Source: Streptomyces sp. V3I8
GTDB lineage: Bacteria > Actinomycetota > Actinomycetes > Streptomycetales > Streptomycetaceae
Assembly: GCF_030817535.1 (NCBI RefSeq)
Contig: NZ_JAUSZL010000002.1
Location: 2,976,001 to 3,040,000, forward strand
DNA: 64,000 bases
Direction of reading: 5' to 3'
Part shown: positions 35,325-43,861 of the stretch, piece by piece
Layout: the number at the start of each line of letters is the position of its first letter
How positions within the stretch are numbered: position 1 is the first letter of the stretch
Notes under the pieces: generated by a model
The model's input: only the letters and a program-made list of their open reading frames with translations
The model's database searches: none
Told to the model about the DNA's origin: nothing
Translations under genes and position numbers: made by a program

Positions 35325-35744
35325 ATGACCACGGAGGACTTGGTGCGACTGCGCAGGGCCCGCGACCGCATGGACCGTGAGTACGCCGGGCCGCTGGACG
35401 TGCCCATGCTCGCGCGCACCGCATTGATGTCTCCCGGCCACTTCCAGCGCAGCTTCCGGGCCGCCTTCGGCGAGACGCCGTACGGCTATCTCATGACGCG
35501 CCGCATGGAGCGCGCGAAGGCACTGCTCAGACGCGGCGACCTGAGTGTCACAGAGGTCTGCTTCGCCGTGGGGTGCACGTCGCTCGGTTCGTTCAGCTCC
35601 CGTTTCACGGAGCTGGTCGGGGAGACGCCGAGCGCGTACCGGGCGCGGTCGCACGAGCCGGGGGCGGCGATCCCGGCGTGCGTGGCGAAGATGTACACGC
35701 GACCGGTGCGCCGTACCGCGGCGAAGTCCCAGCCCCTAGCGTGA
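35325..35744 (+). CDS. AraC-family helix-turn-helix regulator
   Basis: This 139-residue protein is essentially the AraC double-HTH domain with almost no ligand-binding part. The first HTH is DVPMLARTALMSPGHFQRSF; the second is VTEVCFAVGCTSLGSFSSRF. It is followed four bases later by a glyoxalase-fold (VOC) protein gene, so the pair is probably co-transcribed. The regulator likely controls this pair or a detoxification gene; the ligand is unknown. Confidence 0.9.
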   Translation: MTTEDLVRLRRARDRMDREYAGPLDVPMLARTALMSPGHFQRSFRAAFGETPYGYLMTRRMERAKALLRRGDLSVTEVCFAVGCTSLGSFSSRFTELVGETPSAYRARSHEPGAAIPACVAKMYTRPVRRTAAKSQPLA

Positions 35745-35748
35745 CGTC

Positions 35749-36162
35749 ATGGACCTCAAAATCTCGCAGTGCTTCATCTCGGTCGACGACCACGACCGGG
35801 CGCTCGCCTTCTACCGTGACGTGCTGGGCCTGGAGGTCCGCAACGACGTCGGTTTCGAGGGCATGCGCTGGGTGACCGTCGGGCCCCCGCTCCAGCCGGA
35901 CGTGGAGATCGTCCTGGAGCCGCCGCTGGCCGATCCGAACGCCGCGGCGGCCGACCGGCAGGCGGTGGCCGAGCTGCTGGCCAAGGGACTGCTCCGGGGC
36001 GTCATCTTCACCACGGAGGACTGCGACGCGACGTACGAGCGACTGCTCGCCGCGGACGCCGACGTCCTCCAGGAGCCGATGGACCAGCCGTACGGGGTCC
36101 GCGACTGCGCGGTCCGCGACCCCGCGGGCAACCTCCTGCGCTTCACCCAGCGCAAGGTCTGA
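35749..36162 (+). CDS. VOC family (glyoxalase/bleomycin resistance fold) protein
   Basis: This is a 137-residue single-domain VOC protein: QCFISVDDHDRALAFYRDVL at the N-terminus, RGVIFTTEDCDATYERL in the second half, and VRDCAVRDPAGNLLRFTQRK at the C-terminus. Such proteins bind metal in a beta-alpha-beta-beta-beta fold and act in detoxification, resistance or epimerisation. The pairing with an AraC regulator is common in actinobacteria. The substrate is unknown. Confidence 0.9.
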   Translation: MDLKISQCFISVDDHDRALAFYRDVLGLEVRNDVGFEGMRWVTVGPPLQPDVEIVLEPPLADPNAAAADRQAVAELLAKGLLRGVIFTTEDCDATYERLLAADADVLQEPMDQPYGVRDCAVRDPAGNLLRFTQRKV

Positions 36163-36189
36163 GAGGCCCCGCCTCCGGCACCGGCACGG

Positions 36190-36270
36190 TCGCTCGGTCA
36201 GTCGCCCGCCCGCTCGTCCGTCCGCCTGTCCGTCCGCCCGTTCGCTCGCCCGTTCGCTCGCCCGCTCGCT
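36190..36270. repeat. Low-complexity CGCCCGTTCGCT-type tandem repeat
   Basis: Short units based on CGCCCG, CGTCCGTC and TTCGCTCGCC are repeated between the VOC stop and the sigma factor stop. The last part contains two adjacent copies of CGCCCGTTCGCT. Copy number may vary between strains. No gene is encoded. Confidence 0.6.
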
Positions 36271-37486
36271 ACGGTCCCAGGCGGGCGGCGCGGGCCCGGA
36301 GGTAGTGCTGTTCCGGGCGGCTGAGCGTCTTGCCGGCCGCCGACTCGTAGGCGGCGTACGCGGCCGCGGTGTCACCGGCGCGTTCCAGAAGGTGGGCGCG
36401 GACCGCGTCGAGCCGGTGCCCCGCCGACAGCTCGGCCTCGAGCGGCGCCAGTTCGGCGAGTCCCGCCTCCGGCCCGTGCACCATCGCGACGGCCACCGCC
36501 CGGTTGAGGCGCTCGACGGGGCCGGGCACGAACCGCACCAGGAGGTCGTAGAGGCCGAGGATCTGCCGCCAGTCGGTGTCGCCGGGCGAGGCGGCCTCGT
36601 CGTGGACGGCGGCGATCGCGGCCCGCAGCTGGTACGGGCCGGGCCGGCGCCGGGTCAGCGCGTGGGTCACCAGCGCCACGCCTTCCTCGACGGCCGCCTT
36701 GTCCCACAGCGTCCGGTCCTGTTCGTCGAGCGGGACCAGCTCGCCGTGCGGTCCGGTGCGCGCGGCCCGGCGGGCGTCGGTGAGGAGCATCAGCGCGAGC
36801 AGCCCGGTGACCTCGTGGACGTCGGGCAGCAGACGGTGTGCCGTACGGGTCAGCCGGATCGCCTCGCCCGCGAGTCCGGCCCGCTGCAGCGCCGTACCCG
36901 ACGTGGCCGTGTACCCCTCGTTGAAGATCAGGTACAGGACGTGCAGCACCGCGGGCAGCCGCTCCTCCCCGTTCTCGGGACGGCCGAAGCCCACGCCCTT
37001 GACCTTCTGTTTCGCCCGGCTGATGCGCTGGGCCATGGTCGCCTCGGGCACGAGGTGCGCGCGGGCGATCTCGGCGGTCGTCAGACCGCCCACCGCGCGC
37101 AGCGTGAGCGCGATCCGCGCGGGCGGGCTGAGGTCGGGGTGGCAGCAGAGGAAGAGCAGGGTGAGCGTGTCGTCCTCGGACGGGGCGCGATCCGCCCCGG
37201 GCGGCGGCGCCGTGAACGCGTCGCGCGGGGACAGCGCCGCCACCCGTTCCTCCCGCAGCCGCCGGGCCTCCTCGCTGCGCAGCACGTCGGTGAGCCGCCG
37301 CGAGGCGACCTTGATCAGCCAGCCGCGCGGGTTGTCGGGCACCCCGTCCGCCGGCCACTGCCCGGCCGCCGCGAGCAGCGCCTCCTGCACGGCGTCCTCG
37401 GCGGAGTCGAAGTGCCCGTACCGCCGTACGAGCGCCCCAAGGACCTGCGGCGCGTGCCGGCGCAGCAGGTCCTCGGTCTCGCTCAT
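36269..37486 (-). CDS. ECF42-type RNA polymerase sigma factor with C-terminal extension
   Basis: This 405-residue protein has sigma region 2 (LVRRYGHFDSAEDAVQEALL and NPRGWLIKVASRRLTDVL) and region 4 (GLTTAEIARAHLVPEATMAQ). A long C-terminal domain of about 200 residues (AVLHVLYLIFNEGYTATSG, later TPR-like VHGPEAGLAELAPLEAEL) follows, typical of the ECF42/SigJ-like group. These sigma factors are encoded beside DGPF/YciI proteins instead of a membrane anti-sigma; that protein follows here on the same strand, 29 bases upstream. ATG 37486 is chosen. Regulation by the extension is known for the group; the signal is not. Confidence 0.88.
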   Translation of the reverse strand: MSETEDLLRRHAPQVLGALVRRYGHFDSAEDAVQEALLAAAGQWPADGVPDNPRGWLIKVASRRLTDVLRSEEARRLREERVAALSPRDAFTAPPPGADRAPSEDDTLTLLFLCCHPDLSPPARIALTLRAVGGLTTAEIARAHLVPEATMAQRISRAKQKVKGVGFGRPENGEERLPAVLHVLYLIFNEGYTATSGTALQRAGLAGEAIRLTRTAHRLLPDVHEVTGLLALMLLTDARRAARTGPHGELVPLDEQDRTLWDKAAVEEGVALVTHALTRRRPGPYQLRAAIAAVHDEAASPGDTDWRQILGLYDLLVRFVPGPVERLNRAVAVAMVHGPEAGLAELAPLEAELSAGHRLDAVRAHLLERAGDTAAAYAAYESAAGKTLSRPEQHYLRARAARLGP

Positions 37487-37515
37487 ACCGTGGGACGGGT
37501 GCCCCGGGACACGGT

Positions 37516-37929
37516 TCACACGTCCCCGCCGACGTCGAAGATCGGCCGGATGACCAGCGGGTACTGCTTCGTTCCCTGGGGGACCGGGCATTCGAGGACC
37601 CGGGCGGCGATCTCCGTGACCCGCTCCAGGCCGGCGCAGTCCAGCACCCAGTAACCGGCGAGCACTTCCTTGGTCTCGCCGTAGGGCCCGTCGGTGATCA
37701 CGGTCTTCCCGTCCGGGCCCAGTTCGACGAAGCGGGCCCGGGCCGGCTCCGCCAGACCGTTGGCGTCGACGATCTCGCCGCTCTCGGCGAGGTCGTTGTT
37801 GATGGCGCCCATGTGCGCGTACATCGTCCGCAGGTCCTGCTCGGTCCAGGCGGGCGCGTCGCCGGTGGCCTTGCCGCTCTGCGCCTGGTAGTCCGCCTGG
37901 GTGCCCTGGATCATCAGGAGGTACTTCAT
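37516..37929 (-). CDS. DGPF/YciI family protein
   Basis: This 137-residue protein begins MKYLLMIQGTQADYQ and contains the signature TDGPYGETKE, which gives the DGPF family its name. It belongs to the YciI-like dimeric alpha-beta barrel fold. It is the first gene of a two-gene operon with the ECF42-type sigma factor; GAAGGAG precedes its ATG. DGPF proteins may be the target or a partner of the sigma factor, but their biochemical role is unclear. Confidence 0.9.
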   Translation of the reverse strand: MKYLLMIQGTQADYQAQSGKATGDAPAWTEQDLRTMYAHMGAINNDLAESGEIVDANGLAEPARARFVELGPDGKTVITDGPYGETKEVLAGYWVLDCAGLERVTEIAARVLECPVPQGTKQYPLVIRPIFDVGGDV

Positions 37930-38027
37930 GGGTCCGCTCCTTCGGCTCGGACCGCCCGCGGTGGGCGGTTCTCGGAGGGGACGTCGGACCGGGTCCGCGG
38001 TTCTCTACACACCCGCGGAAAGTTTTC

Positions 38028-38246
38028 TCACCGATCCCGTTCCGGACCGGTCCGGGATGTCCCGGGCGGCGCCGGTGCGGCGCCGGCCCCTTCGCTCTCC
38101 TCGTCCGCCGCGTGGCGGGCGCAACGGGGGTTCGGGCAGGGGCCGGGGGCCCACACGGGCACGAAGACGCCCAGGGTCTTGTGCCGACGCACGACGGTGT
38201 CGACGGACTGCTCGCAGACCGGACAGACGGACTCATCGCTGGTCAT
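38028..38246 (-). CDS. Small four-cysteine zinc-ribbon-like protein
   Basis: This is a 72-residue hypothetical protein. Two Cys pairs, CPVC at 8-11 and CPNPRC further on, could bind one zinc ion. The C-terminal half is Ala/Gly/Pro-rich and probably disordered. No function is recognised. It lies between the DGPF gene and the DHFR-like gene on the same strand, 98 bases from the former. Confidence 0.6.
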   Translation of the reverse strand: MTSDESVCPVCEQSVDTVVRRHKTLGVFVPVWAPGPCPNPRCARHAADEESEGAGAAPAPPGTSRTGPERDR

Positions 38247-38305
38247 GGCCCCAGAATATTGCGGGACGGGCCGGGCCGAAAGGCGAACGACGGCCCCCTC
38301 CCCGG

Positions 38306-38890
38306 TCAGCGTTTGCGGCTGTACGTCCGCACGACCGCCCCGTTCCTGAAGGTGCGCACCTCACCGAGCGTGAACTCGGTGATCGCGAACCCGGCGGCGA
38401 ACATCGGCATACCGCTGCCCAGCACGATGGGGTACGTCTTGACGACGAGCTCGTCGATCTCGTCGATCAGCTCGCCCGCGACCTGCGAACCGCCGCACAG
38501 GTAGATGCCGAAGTCGCCTTCCTCCGCCTTGAGTTCGCGGACCCTGCCGACCAGGTCCTCGGCGACGATCTCGACGTTCGGGTCGGGTGACTCCTTGAGC
38601 GTGCGGGAGGCGACGTACTCGCGCAGATGGGCGTAGGGGCTGGTGACGTCGATCTGCAGCGCCAGGTCGTAGCTGGCGCGGCCCTGGACGATCGTGTCGT
38701 ACTTCCGGTTCGCCAGGTCGTCGATGCCCGTCGCACGCCGGCCGTGGGTCGGCATCGTCTCCGGGTACTCGTCCTTGAGGAACGCGAAGAACTCCTCGTC
38801 CACGAACCGGACCATCGACGTCGCGTCCCCGTCCGGACCACCGATGAAGCCGTCGATCGAGCACGCGATGACATACGTCAGCTTTCGCAA
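38306..38890 (-). CDS. Dihydrofolate reductase family (RibD-like) protein
   Basis: This 194-residue protein has the RibD C-terminal/DHFR-like fold: LTYVIACSIDGFIGGPDG at the N-terminus, then YDTIVQGRASYDLAL, and GIYLCGGSQVAGELIDEID with the nucleotide-binding Gly-Gly. It probably reduces a small substrate with NADPH; it is not the housekeeping DHFR. Start TTG 38890 is chosen because the family begins at the (M/L)RKLTYV segment, with GGAAAGAGA upstream. It is divergent from a TetR gene that probably regulates it. Confidence 0.8.
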   Translation of the reverse strand: MRKLTYVIACSIDGFIGGPDGDATSMVRFVDEEFFAFLKDEYPETMPTHGRRATGIDDLANRKYDTIVQGRASYDLALQIDVTSPYAHLREYVASRTLKESPDPNVEIVAEDLVGRVRELKAEEGDFGIYLCGGSQVAGELIDEIDELVVKTYPIVLGSGMPMFAAGFAITEFTLGEVRTFRNGAVVRTYSRKR

Positions 38891-38912
38891 GCCGGTCTCT
38901 TTCCGTAGGCTG

Positions 38913-38958
38913 CCTTGACCACTCCATTCATAGTGCTTCAGTTGTAGTGGTTGCAAGG
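38913..38958. promoter_or_regulatory. Imperfect inverted repeat between DHFR-like and tetR genes
   Basis: CCTTGACCACT (38913-38923) faces AGTGGTTGCAAGG (38946-38958) across 22 bases in the divergent region. This is the expected place for a TetR operator controlling both genes. The arms differ by two extra bases. Confidence 0.4.
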
Positions 38959-39009
38959 CGATTACCGCGGACCTCCCGTACGGGACCGAAGCGGGAGAAG
39001 GAGTTCCGG

Positions 39010-39606
39010 ATGGTGAGCAACCCGCAGCGCCGGGCCGCCCTGGTCGACGCCGGTGTGGAGGTCCTGGCCCGCGAGGGGGCCCGCGGACTGACCTTCCGCG
39101 CGGTGGACGGCGAGGCCGGGGTGCCGGTGGGCACCGCGTCGAACTACTTCACCGGCCGCGACGACCTGCTCCGGCAGATCGACGCCCGCCTCCACGAGCG
39201 GCTGGCTCCGGATCCGGAGGTCATGGCGGAACTCCTGAAGGCTCCGAGGGACCGCTCCCTGATCACGGCCTTCATGCACGACCTCATGGCCCGCGCCCGG
39301 CGGGACCGCACCGGTTACCTCGGGCTGCTGGAGATGCGCCTGGAGGCCACCCGCCGCCCCGAGCTGCGGGCCTCGTACACGAAGACCGTCCGCGGCGACC
39401 TCGAACAGGGCATGGAGTTCCACCGCGCGGCGGGCCTCCCGGGCGGCGACGAGACCGTGACGATCCTCTACCTGGCCATGCTCGGCCTGATCCTCGAACA
39501 CCTGACCCTGCCGGGCGTACTGGACGGCGTCCTGCCGGGCGTCACGGTGCCGGACGGCCTGGTGGAACGCATCGTCACCACGATCGTCCCGCACCCCGAA
39601 TCCTGA
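39010..39606 (+). CDS. TetR family transcriptional regulator
   Basis: This is a 198-residue regulator. The N-terminal HTH is visible in RRAALVDAGVEVLAREGARG and VGTASNYFTGRDDLLRQ. The rest is the helical ligand-binding domain. ATG 39010 has GAAGGAG upstream; an earlier in-frame start at 38947 would extend into the operator. It is probably the repressor of the divergent DHFR-like gene and itself. The 370-base region after it (39607-39976) holds only a hairpin at its far end and no gene. Confidence 0.9.
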   Translation: MVSNPQRRAALVDAGVEVLAREGARGLTFRAVDGEAGVPVGTASNYFTGRDDLLRQIDARLHERLAPDPEVMAELLKAPRDRSLITAFMHDLMARARRDRTGYLGLLEMRLEATRRPELRASYTKTVRGDLEQGMEFHRAAGLPGGDETVTILYLAMLGLILEHLTLPGVLDGVLPGVTVPDGLVERIVTTIVPHPES

Positions 39607-39941
39607 CGTCGGCCAACCCGAACCCCGACGCCGGCCGAACGGCACCGTCCCCGGGGCCGGCGCACCGCGCCCCCGGCCGGGCGGACCGGCGGGTCCCGCG
39701 CACCGTGGGGATGCGCGGGGCCCACCGTCACCGGAGCTCCTCCCCCTCGCCGCGCCGTCAGGTGCCGCACGAGAGCGGGAACTCCGGTGTCTCGGCGCTC
39801 GGGCACCGGCACACAGCCACCCGAGCAAGGCCGGGCGGCGGCGTGAGCCAAGGCCCCGCCACCCCGCCGCCCGCCGTCTTCCCCCCTCCCCCCTCGCCCC
39901 TCCCCCTCAGGTCACCCCACCCGCCCGCTCCCCTCGGGCCG

Positions 39942-39972
39942 GCCGCAGGCTTCCCCTCCTCGGGCCTGCGGC
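39942..39972 (-). terminator. Hairpin after the encapsulin cargo gene
   Basis: GCCGCAGGC (39942-39950) pairs with GCCTGCGGC (39964-39972) across a 13-base loop, four bases past the stop of the polyprenyl transferase gene. Confidence 0.55.
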
Positions 39973-39976
39973 AGCA

Positions 39977-41083
39977 TCACCCGCTGCGGCGCGTCACGAA
40001 CTCCGCCAGTGACAGCAGACCCTCCGCCGCCTGCGGATCCGGCACCGCACGGGACAGGTGGTCCAGCGCCGTGGCCATCCGGTCGGCGGCCTGTATCTGG
40101 GCCCAGTCCCGGCCGCCCGCCCGCTCGACGGCGACGACCGTGCGCTCCAGGTCACCGTCCCGGTAGGGAACCCGGTACAGCTCGGCGAGCTCGGCCGCCG
40201 CCGGTGTGCCGGAGGCGAGCGCGGCGACCACGGGCAGGGACTTCTTGCGGGCCATGAGATCCGCCCCGGCCGGTTTGCCGGTGCTCCCCGGGTCCCCCCA
40301 GATCCCGATCACGTCGTCGATGAACTGGAAGGCGAGCCCGGCCTCGCGCCCGAACGCGTCCAGTGCCTCGACGTCCGCGTCGTCGGCGCCCGCGTACAGC
40401 GCCCCGATCGCGCACGCGCATCCGAGCAGCGCGCCCGTCTTGGCCTCGGCCATGGCGAGCACCTCGGCGAGCGTGATGTCGCCGGGACCGCGACGCTCCA
40501 TCGCGGTGTCCGCGTGCTGCCCCGCGCAGAGCTCGACGACACAGCTCGCCAGCCGCGCGGCCGCCGCCGAGGACGCCGGGTGCGGATCGTCGGCGAGCAG
40601 CCGGTGGGCCAGCGCCTGCAGGGAGTCCCCCGCGAGGACCGCGTCGGCGTCGCCGAACACCGCCCATGCGGTGGGCCGGTGCCGGCGGGTGGTGTCCCGG
40701 TCCATCACGTCGTCGTGCAGCAGCGTGAAGTTGTGCACCAACTCCACGGCGGCGGCGGCCCGGACGGCCGTCTCCCGGTGCCCGCCCAGCGCCCCGGTCG
40801 CGGCCAGGACGAGCGCGGGCCGGATGGCCTTGCCCGCGTTCCCCGCCGCCGGGGTGCCGTCCGCGTGCTCCCACCCGAAGTGATAGAGCGCGACCCGCCG
40901 CATCGGGGCGGGCAGTGACTCGACGGCCCGGCGCAGTTCGGGGTCGACCGAGGTCCGGGCCCGCTCGAGGATCGCGGACGCCTCCTGCTCGTCGGGCGGA
41001 CCGTGCTGCCTGACGAGCACCGGTGCCCGGTCCGGCCGGGGTCCTTCCCTCGCGGGTGAAGGGCTCTGCCGCGTCTCCGTCAT
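39977..41083 (-). CDS. Polyprenyl transferase, probable family 2 encapsulin cargo
   Basis: This is a 368-residue isoprenyl diphosphate synthase-type enzyme. Both Asp-rich motifs are intact: DDVMD (124-128, first aspartate motif) and DDVIGIWGD (256-264). They bind Mg2+ and diphosphate to condense isopentenyl units. The first 35 residues are Pro/Arg-rich and likely disordered, as in known cargo-loading segments of family 2 encapsulin cargo. The gene directly follows the encapsulin shell gene on the same strand, 124 bases apart. The product chain length cannot be read from the sequence. Confidence 0.9.
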   Translation of the reverse strand: MTETRQSPSPAREGPRPDRAPVLVRQHGPPDEQEASAILERARTSVDPELRRAVESLPAPMRRVALYHFGWEHADGTPAAGNAGKAIRPALVLAATGALGGHRETAVRAAAAVELVHNFTLLHDDVMDRDTTRRHRPTAWAVFGDADAVLAGDSLQALAHRLLADDPHPASSAAAARLASCVVELCAGQHADTAMERRGPGDITLAEVLAMAEAKTGALLGCACAIGALYAGADDADVEALDAFGREAGLAFQFIDDVIGIWGDPGSTGKPAGADLMARKKSLPVVAALASGTPAAAELAELYRVPYRDGDLERTVVAVERAGGRDWAQIQAADRMATALDHLSRAVPDPQAAEGLLSLAEFVTRRSG

Positions 41084-41207
41084 GAGCTCACCCGTGGATC
41101 CGTCTCGAAGGGTGCGCGGACGGTGGCGGTTCCGCTGGCACCGGGCGCGTACCCCGGAGGTCTACCCGTCCCGGTGGGCGGGAACACGGTCCGCAGCGCG
41201 CCGGAGG

Positions 41208-42614
41208 TCACCGCCAGCGGCCGATCTCGACGTTCTCCAGTACGCCGAGCGCGTCCGGCACGAGGACCGCGGCCGAGTAGTACGTCGTCACCAGGTACGA
41301 CATGATCGCCTGCTCGCTGATGCCCATGAACCGCACGGACAGGCTCGGCTCGATCTCGTCCGGGATGCCCGCCTGCTGGAGCCCGACGACCCCCTGCTCG
41401 GCCTCGCCCGTACGCATGGCGATGATCGAGGTCGTCCTGGTCTCGCTGACCGGGATCTTGTTGCACGGGTAGATCGGCACGCCGCGCCAGGTGGGGATGC
41501 GGTGGCCGGCCACGTCCAGGGTCTCCGGGACGAGCCCCCGCTTGTTGAGCTCGCGGCCGAACGCCGAGATCGCCCGGGGGTGGGCGAGCAGCAGCTTGGT
41601 ACCGCGCCGCCTGGTGAGCAGTTCGTCCAGGTCGTCCGGGCTGGGTACGCCGTCGTGCGGCTGGAGCCGCTGGTCGTACTCGCAGTTGTGGAGCAGGCCG
41701 AACTCGCGGTTGTTGACGAGCTCGTGCTCCTGGCGCTCCTTCAGCGCCTCCACGGTGAGCCGCAACTGCTGCTCGGTCTGGTTCATCGGCTGGTTGTAGA
41801 GGTCGGCCACGCGCGTGTGGATGCGCAGTACGGTCTGGGCGACGCTGAGTTCGTACTCGCGCGGCGCGGCGTCGTAGTCGACGTACGTCCCCGGGATGGC
41901 CGGTTCCCCGGTGTGGCCGGCCGCGAGGTCGATCTCCTTCTCACCGTACTTGTTGGCGCGCTGGTGCGGGATGGCGCGCAGTCGCTCCAGGTGCTCGCGC
42001 AGGGAGTCGGAGCGCTCCGCGATCTGCTCGAAGTGCGAGCGGGACAGGGTGAGGACCGTGCACGCGGTGACCGCGCGGGCCGTGTACTCCCAGATGGCGT
42101 CCGGGTCGAGGATCGACTGGTCGCCGAAGTAGGCGCCGTCGGCGAGCGTTCCGAGGGCCGCGTCGTCGCCGTACGGCCCGGTGCCGATCTTCTCGACCCT
42201 GCCGTGCGCGAGCAGGAACACCTCGTCCGCCGGGCTGCCGAAGGACGTGAGGGCGTCGCCCGGACCGAACTCGCGCTGCTCGCAGCGCTGGGCCAGTTCC
42301 CCGAGCACCTCCTGGTCGTCGTAGGTGCGCAGTGCCGGCAGTTCGCCGAGCTCCGCCGGGATGACCTGGACGCGGTCACCTGTCTTGACGAAGGTGACGC
42401 GGCCGTCTCCCACGGAGTAGCTCAGCCTGCGGTTCACCCGGTATGTGCCGCCCTGCACGTTCACCCACGGCAGCATGCGCAGCAGCCATCGTGAGCTGAT
42501 CTCCTGCATCTGTGGCGCGGTCTTGGTGGTGGTGGCCAGGTTCCGCGCCGCGGATGTGCCAAGACTCTTCCGCGGCTGGTCCTGCTCCGCGCGAGTCTCT
42601 TCGCCTACCGACAT
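41208..42614 (-). CDS. eshB: Family 2B encapsulin shell protein with cyclic-nucleotide-binding domain
   Basis: This 468-residue protein has a HK97-like shell fold split by an inserted CNBD. Residues 1-70 form the N-terminal arm ([20 protein letters not shown]). Residues of about 75-215 resemble a cyclic nucleotide-binding domain ([30 protein letters not shown]). The rest returns to the shell fold ([38 protein letters not shown]). Family 2B shells form about 24-nm compartments and carry enzymes, including polyprenyl transferases like the one encoded next. ATG 42614 has GGAAGGAC upstream. Nucleotide gating is suggested by the domain but untested here. Confidence 0.9.
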   Translation of the reverse strand: MSVGEETRAEQDQPRKSLGTSAARNLATTTKTAPQMQEISSRWLLRMLPWVNVQGGTYRVNRRLSYSVGDGRVTFVKTGDRVQVIPAELGELPALRTYDDQEVLGELAQRCEQREFGPGDALTSFGSPADEVFLLAHGRVEKIGTGPYGDDAALGTLADGAYFGDQSILDPDAIWEYTARAVTACTVLTLSRSHFEQIAERSDSLREHLERLRAIPHQRANKYGEKEIDLAAGHTGEPAIPGTYVDYDAAPREYELSVAQTVLRIHTRVADLYNQPMNQTEQQLRLTVEALKERQEHELVNNREFGLLHNCEYDQRLQPHDGVPSPDDLDELLTRRRGTKLLLAHPRAISAFGRELNKRGLVPETLDVAGHRIPTWRGVPIYPCNKIPVSETRTTSIIAMRTGEAEQGVVGLQQAGIPDEIEPSLSVRFMGISEQAIMSYLVTTYYSAAVLVPDALGVLENVEIGRWR

Positions 42615-42850
42615 GAGACGTCCTTCCCAATCGTGCATCGAGCTGCGGGAACAACCCTTCCATCACGTACCGTGCTCGTGCTATTACACGAAAGAGCGGG
42701 AATGGATCTTCGCGAAGCGGGGCATCGCGTGCGCTTCCGGGCGCGCCCGGTTCATCCGGGATCGCCGGGCTCGCGGATCTTCGTCCGGGAACTCCAAGAT
42801 CGGGCCGCCCGTTCACCGGGCAGGACGGACGATCGACGGAGGAGACGGCC

Positions 42851-43084
42851 ATGGCAGGCTTCCTGGACCGCGCCAAGGAACAAGCACAGCGCGGCCTCAC
42901 GCAGGGCAAGCAGAAGATCGACGAGGTGCAGGCGCAGCGGGCCGGCGGTGATCTGCTGAAGAACCTCGGCGCGGCCTACCTCGCGGAGCGGCGCGGCAGC
43001 GGCTCCCCGCAGGCCACCCAGCAGGCACTGCAGGCGGTGGAGAGCCACATCGCGACGCACGGGGACGGCTTCCTGCGCGCCTGA
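42851..43084 (+). CDS. Conserved small helical protein, function unknown
   Basis: This is a 77-residue hydrophilic protein (MAGFLDRAKEQAQRGLTQGK). It has Gln/Lys/Glu-rich helices, with an AAYLAERRG segment in the middle and no signal or membrane segment. GGAGGAGACGG precedes the ATG. It is divergent from the encapsulin gene across a 236-base region. I do not recognise the family; it resembles short Streptomyces proteins of unknown role. Confidence 0.7.
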   Translation: MAGFLDRAKEQAQRGLTQGKQKIDEVQAQRAGGDLLKNLGAAYLAERRGSGSPQATQQALQAVESHIATHGDGFLRA

Positions 43085-43210
43085 CCGCGGTCGCCCGGGC
43101 GGCCGCTCGCGTGTCGCGCGAACCGGTGGTCGCTCAGGGCGACTTCCGGGTACAAGCAGCGTACGAGGCGGCTGCGAAAGGTGGCCGTCGCGCACTGTGA
43201 GGAGGCAATT

Positions 43211-43801
43211 GTGGCCTCACCCATGTCCGCGAGCAGAATGCTGAGCCGGCTCAAGGCCGAGGGGGTCACCGTCGTCGAGGTCGGCGACTGGGAGACCCAC
43301 AACCGCAACCACAAGGGCCCCTGGGGCCCGGTCAACGGTGTGATGATCCATCACACGGTGACGTCGGGCAGCAAGCGGACGGTCGAGATCTGCCGTGACG
43401 GATACAGCGGACTGCCGGGCCCGTTGTGCCACGGCGTCATCACGAAGGACGGCCGCGTCCACCTCGTGGGTCACGGCCGCGCCAACCACGCGGGCCTCGG
43501 TGACGACGACGTCCTGCGCGCGGTCATAGCCGAGCGGGCCCTCCCGCCGGACAATGAGGCGAACACCGACGGCAACCGCCATTTCTACGGCTTCGAGTGC
43601 GAGAACCTCGGCGACGGCGACGATCCCTGGCCGGAGGTCCAGCTGGAGGCCATCGAGCGGGCCGCGGCGGCGATCTGCCGCCACCACGGCTGGACGGAGC
43701 GCTCGGTGATCGGGCATCTCGAATGGCAGCCGGGCAAGATCGATCCGCGTGGCTTCACGATGGCCGCCATGCGGGCCCGCATCCGCGACCGCCTGGGGTG
43801 A
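43211..43801 (+). CDS. PGRP-type N-acetylmuramoyl-L-alanine amidase
   Basis: This 196-residue protein has an amidase_2/PGRP domain: GVMIHHTVT with a zinc His, LVGHGRANHAG, and the catalytic GHLEWQPGKIDP region. It would cleave the bond between muramic acid and the stem peptide. There is no signal peptide or cell-wall repeat, so it may act on cytoplasmic recycled muropeptides or need another export route. GTG 43211 has GAGGAGG seven bases upstream. Downstream is a separate PLP enzyme gene. Confidence 0.88.
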   Translation: MASPMSASRMLSRLKAEGVTVVEVGDWETHNRNHKGPWGPVNGVMIHHTVTSGSKRTVEICRDGYSGLPGPLCHGVITKDGRVHLVGHGRANHAGLGDDDVLRAVIAERALPPDNEANTDGNRHFYGFECENLGDGDDPWPEVQLEAIERAAAAICRHHGWTERSVIGHLEWQPGKIDPRGFTMAAMRARIRDRLG

Positions 43802-43861
43802 CGGGCGGGGCTCCGGCGGCATCGGCGCAGCCCCGCGTGCCGCTCGGACGCGTGTCCGACA

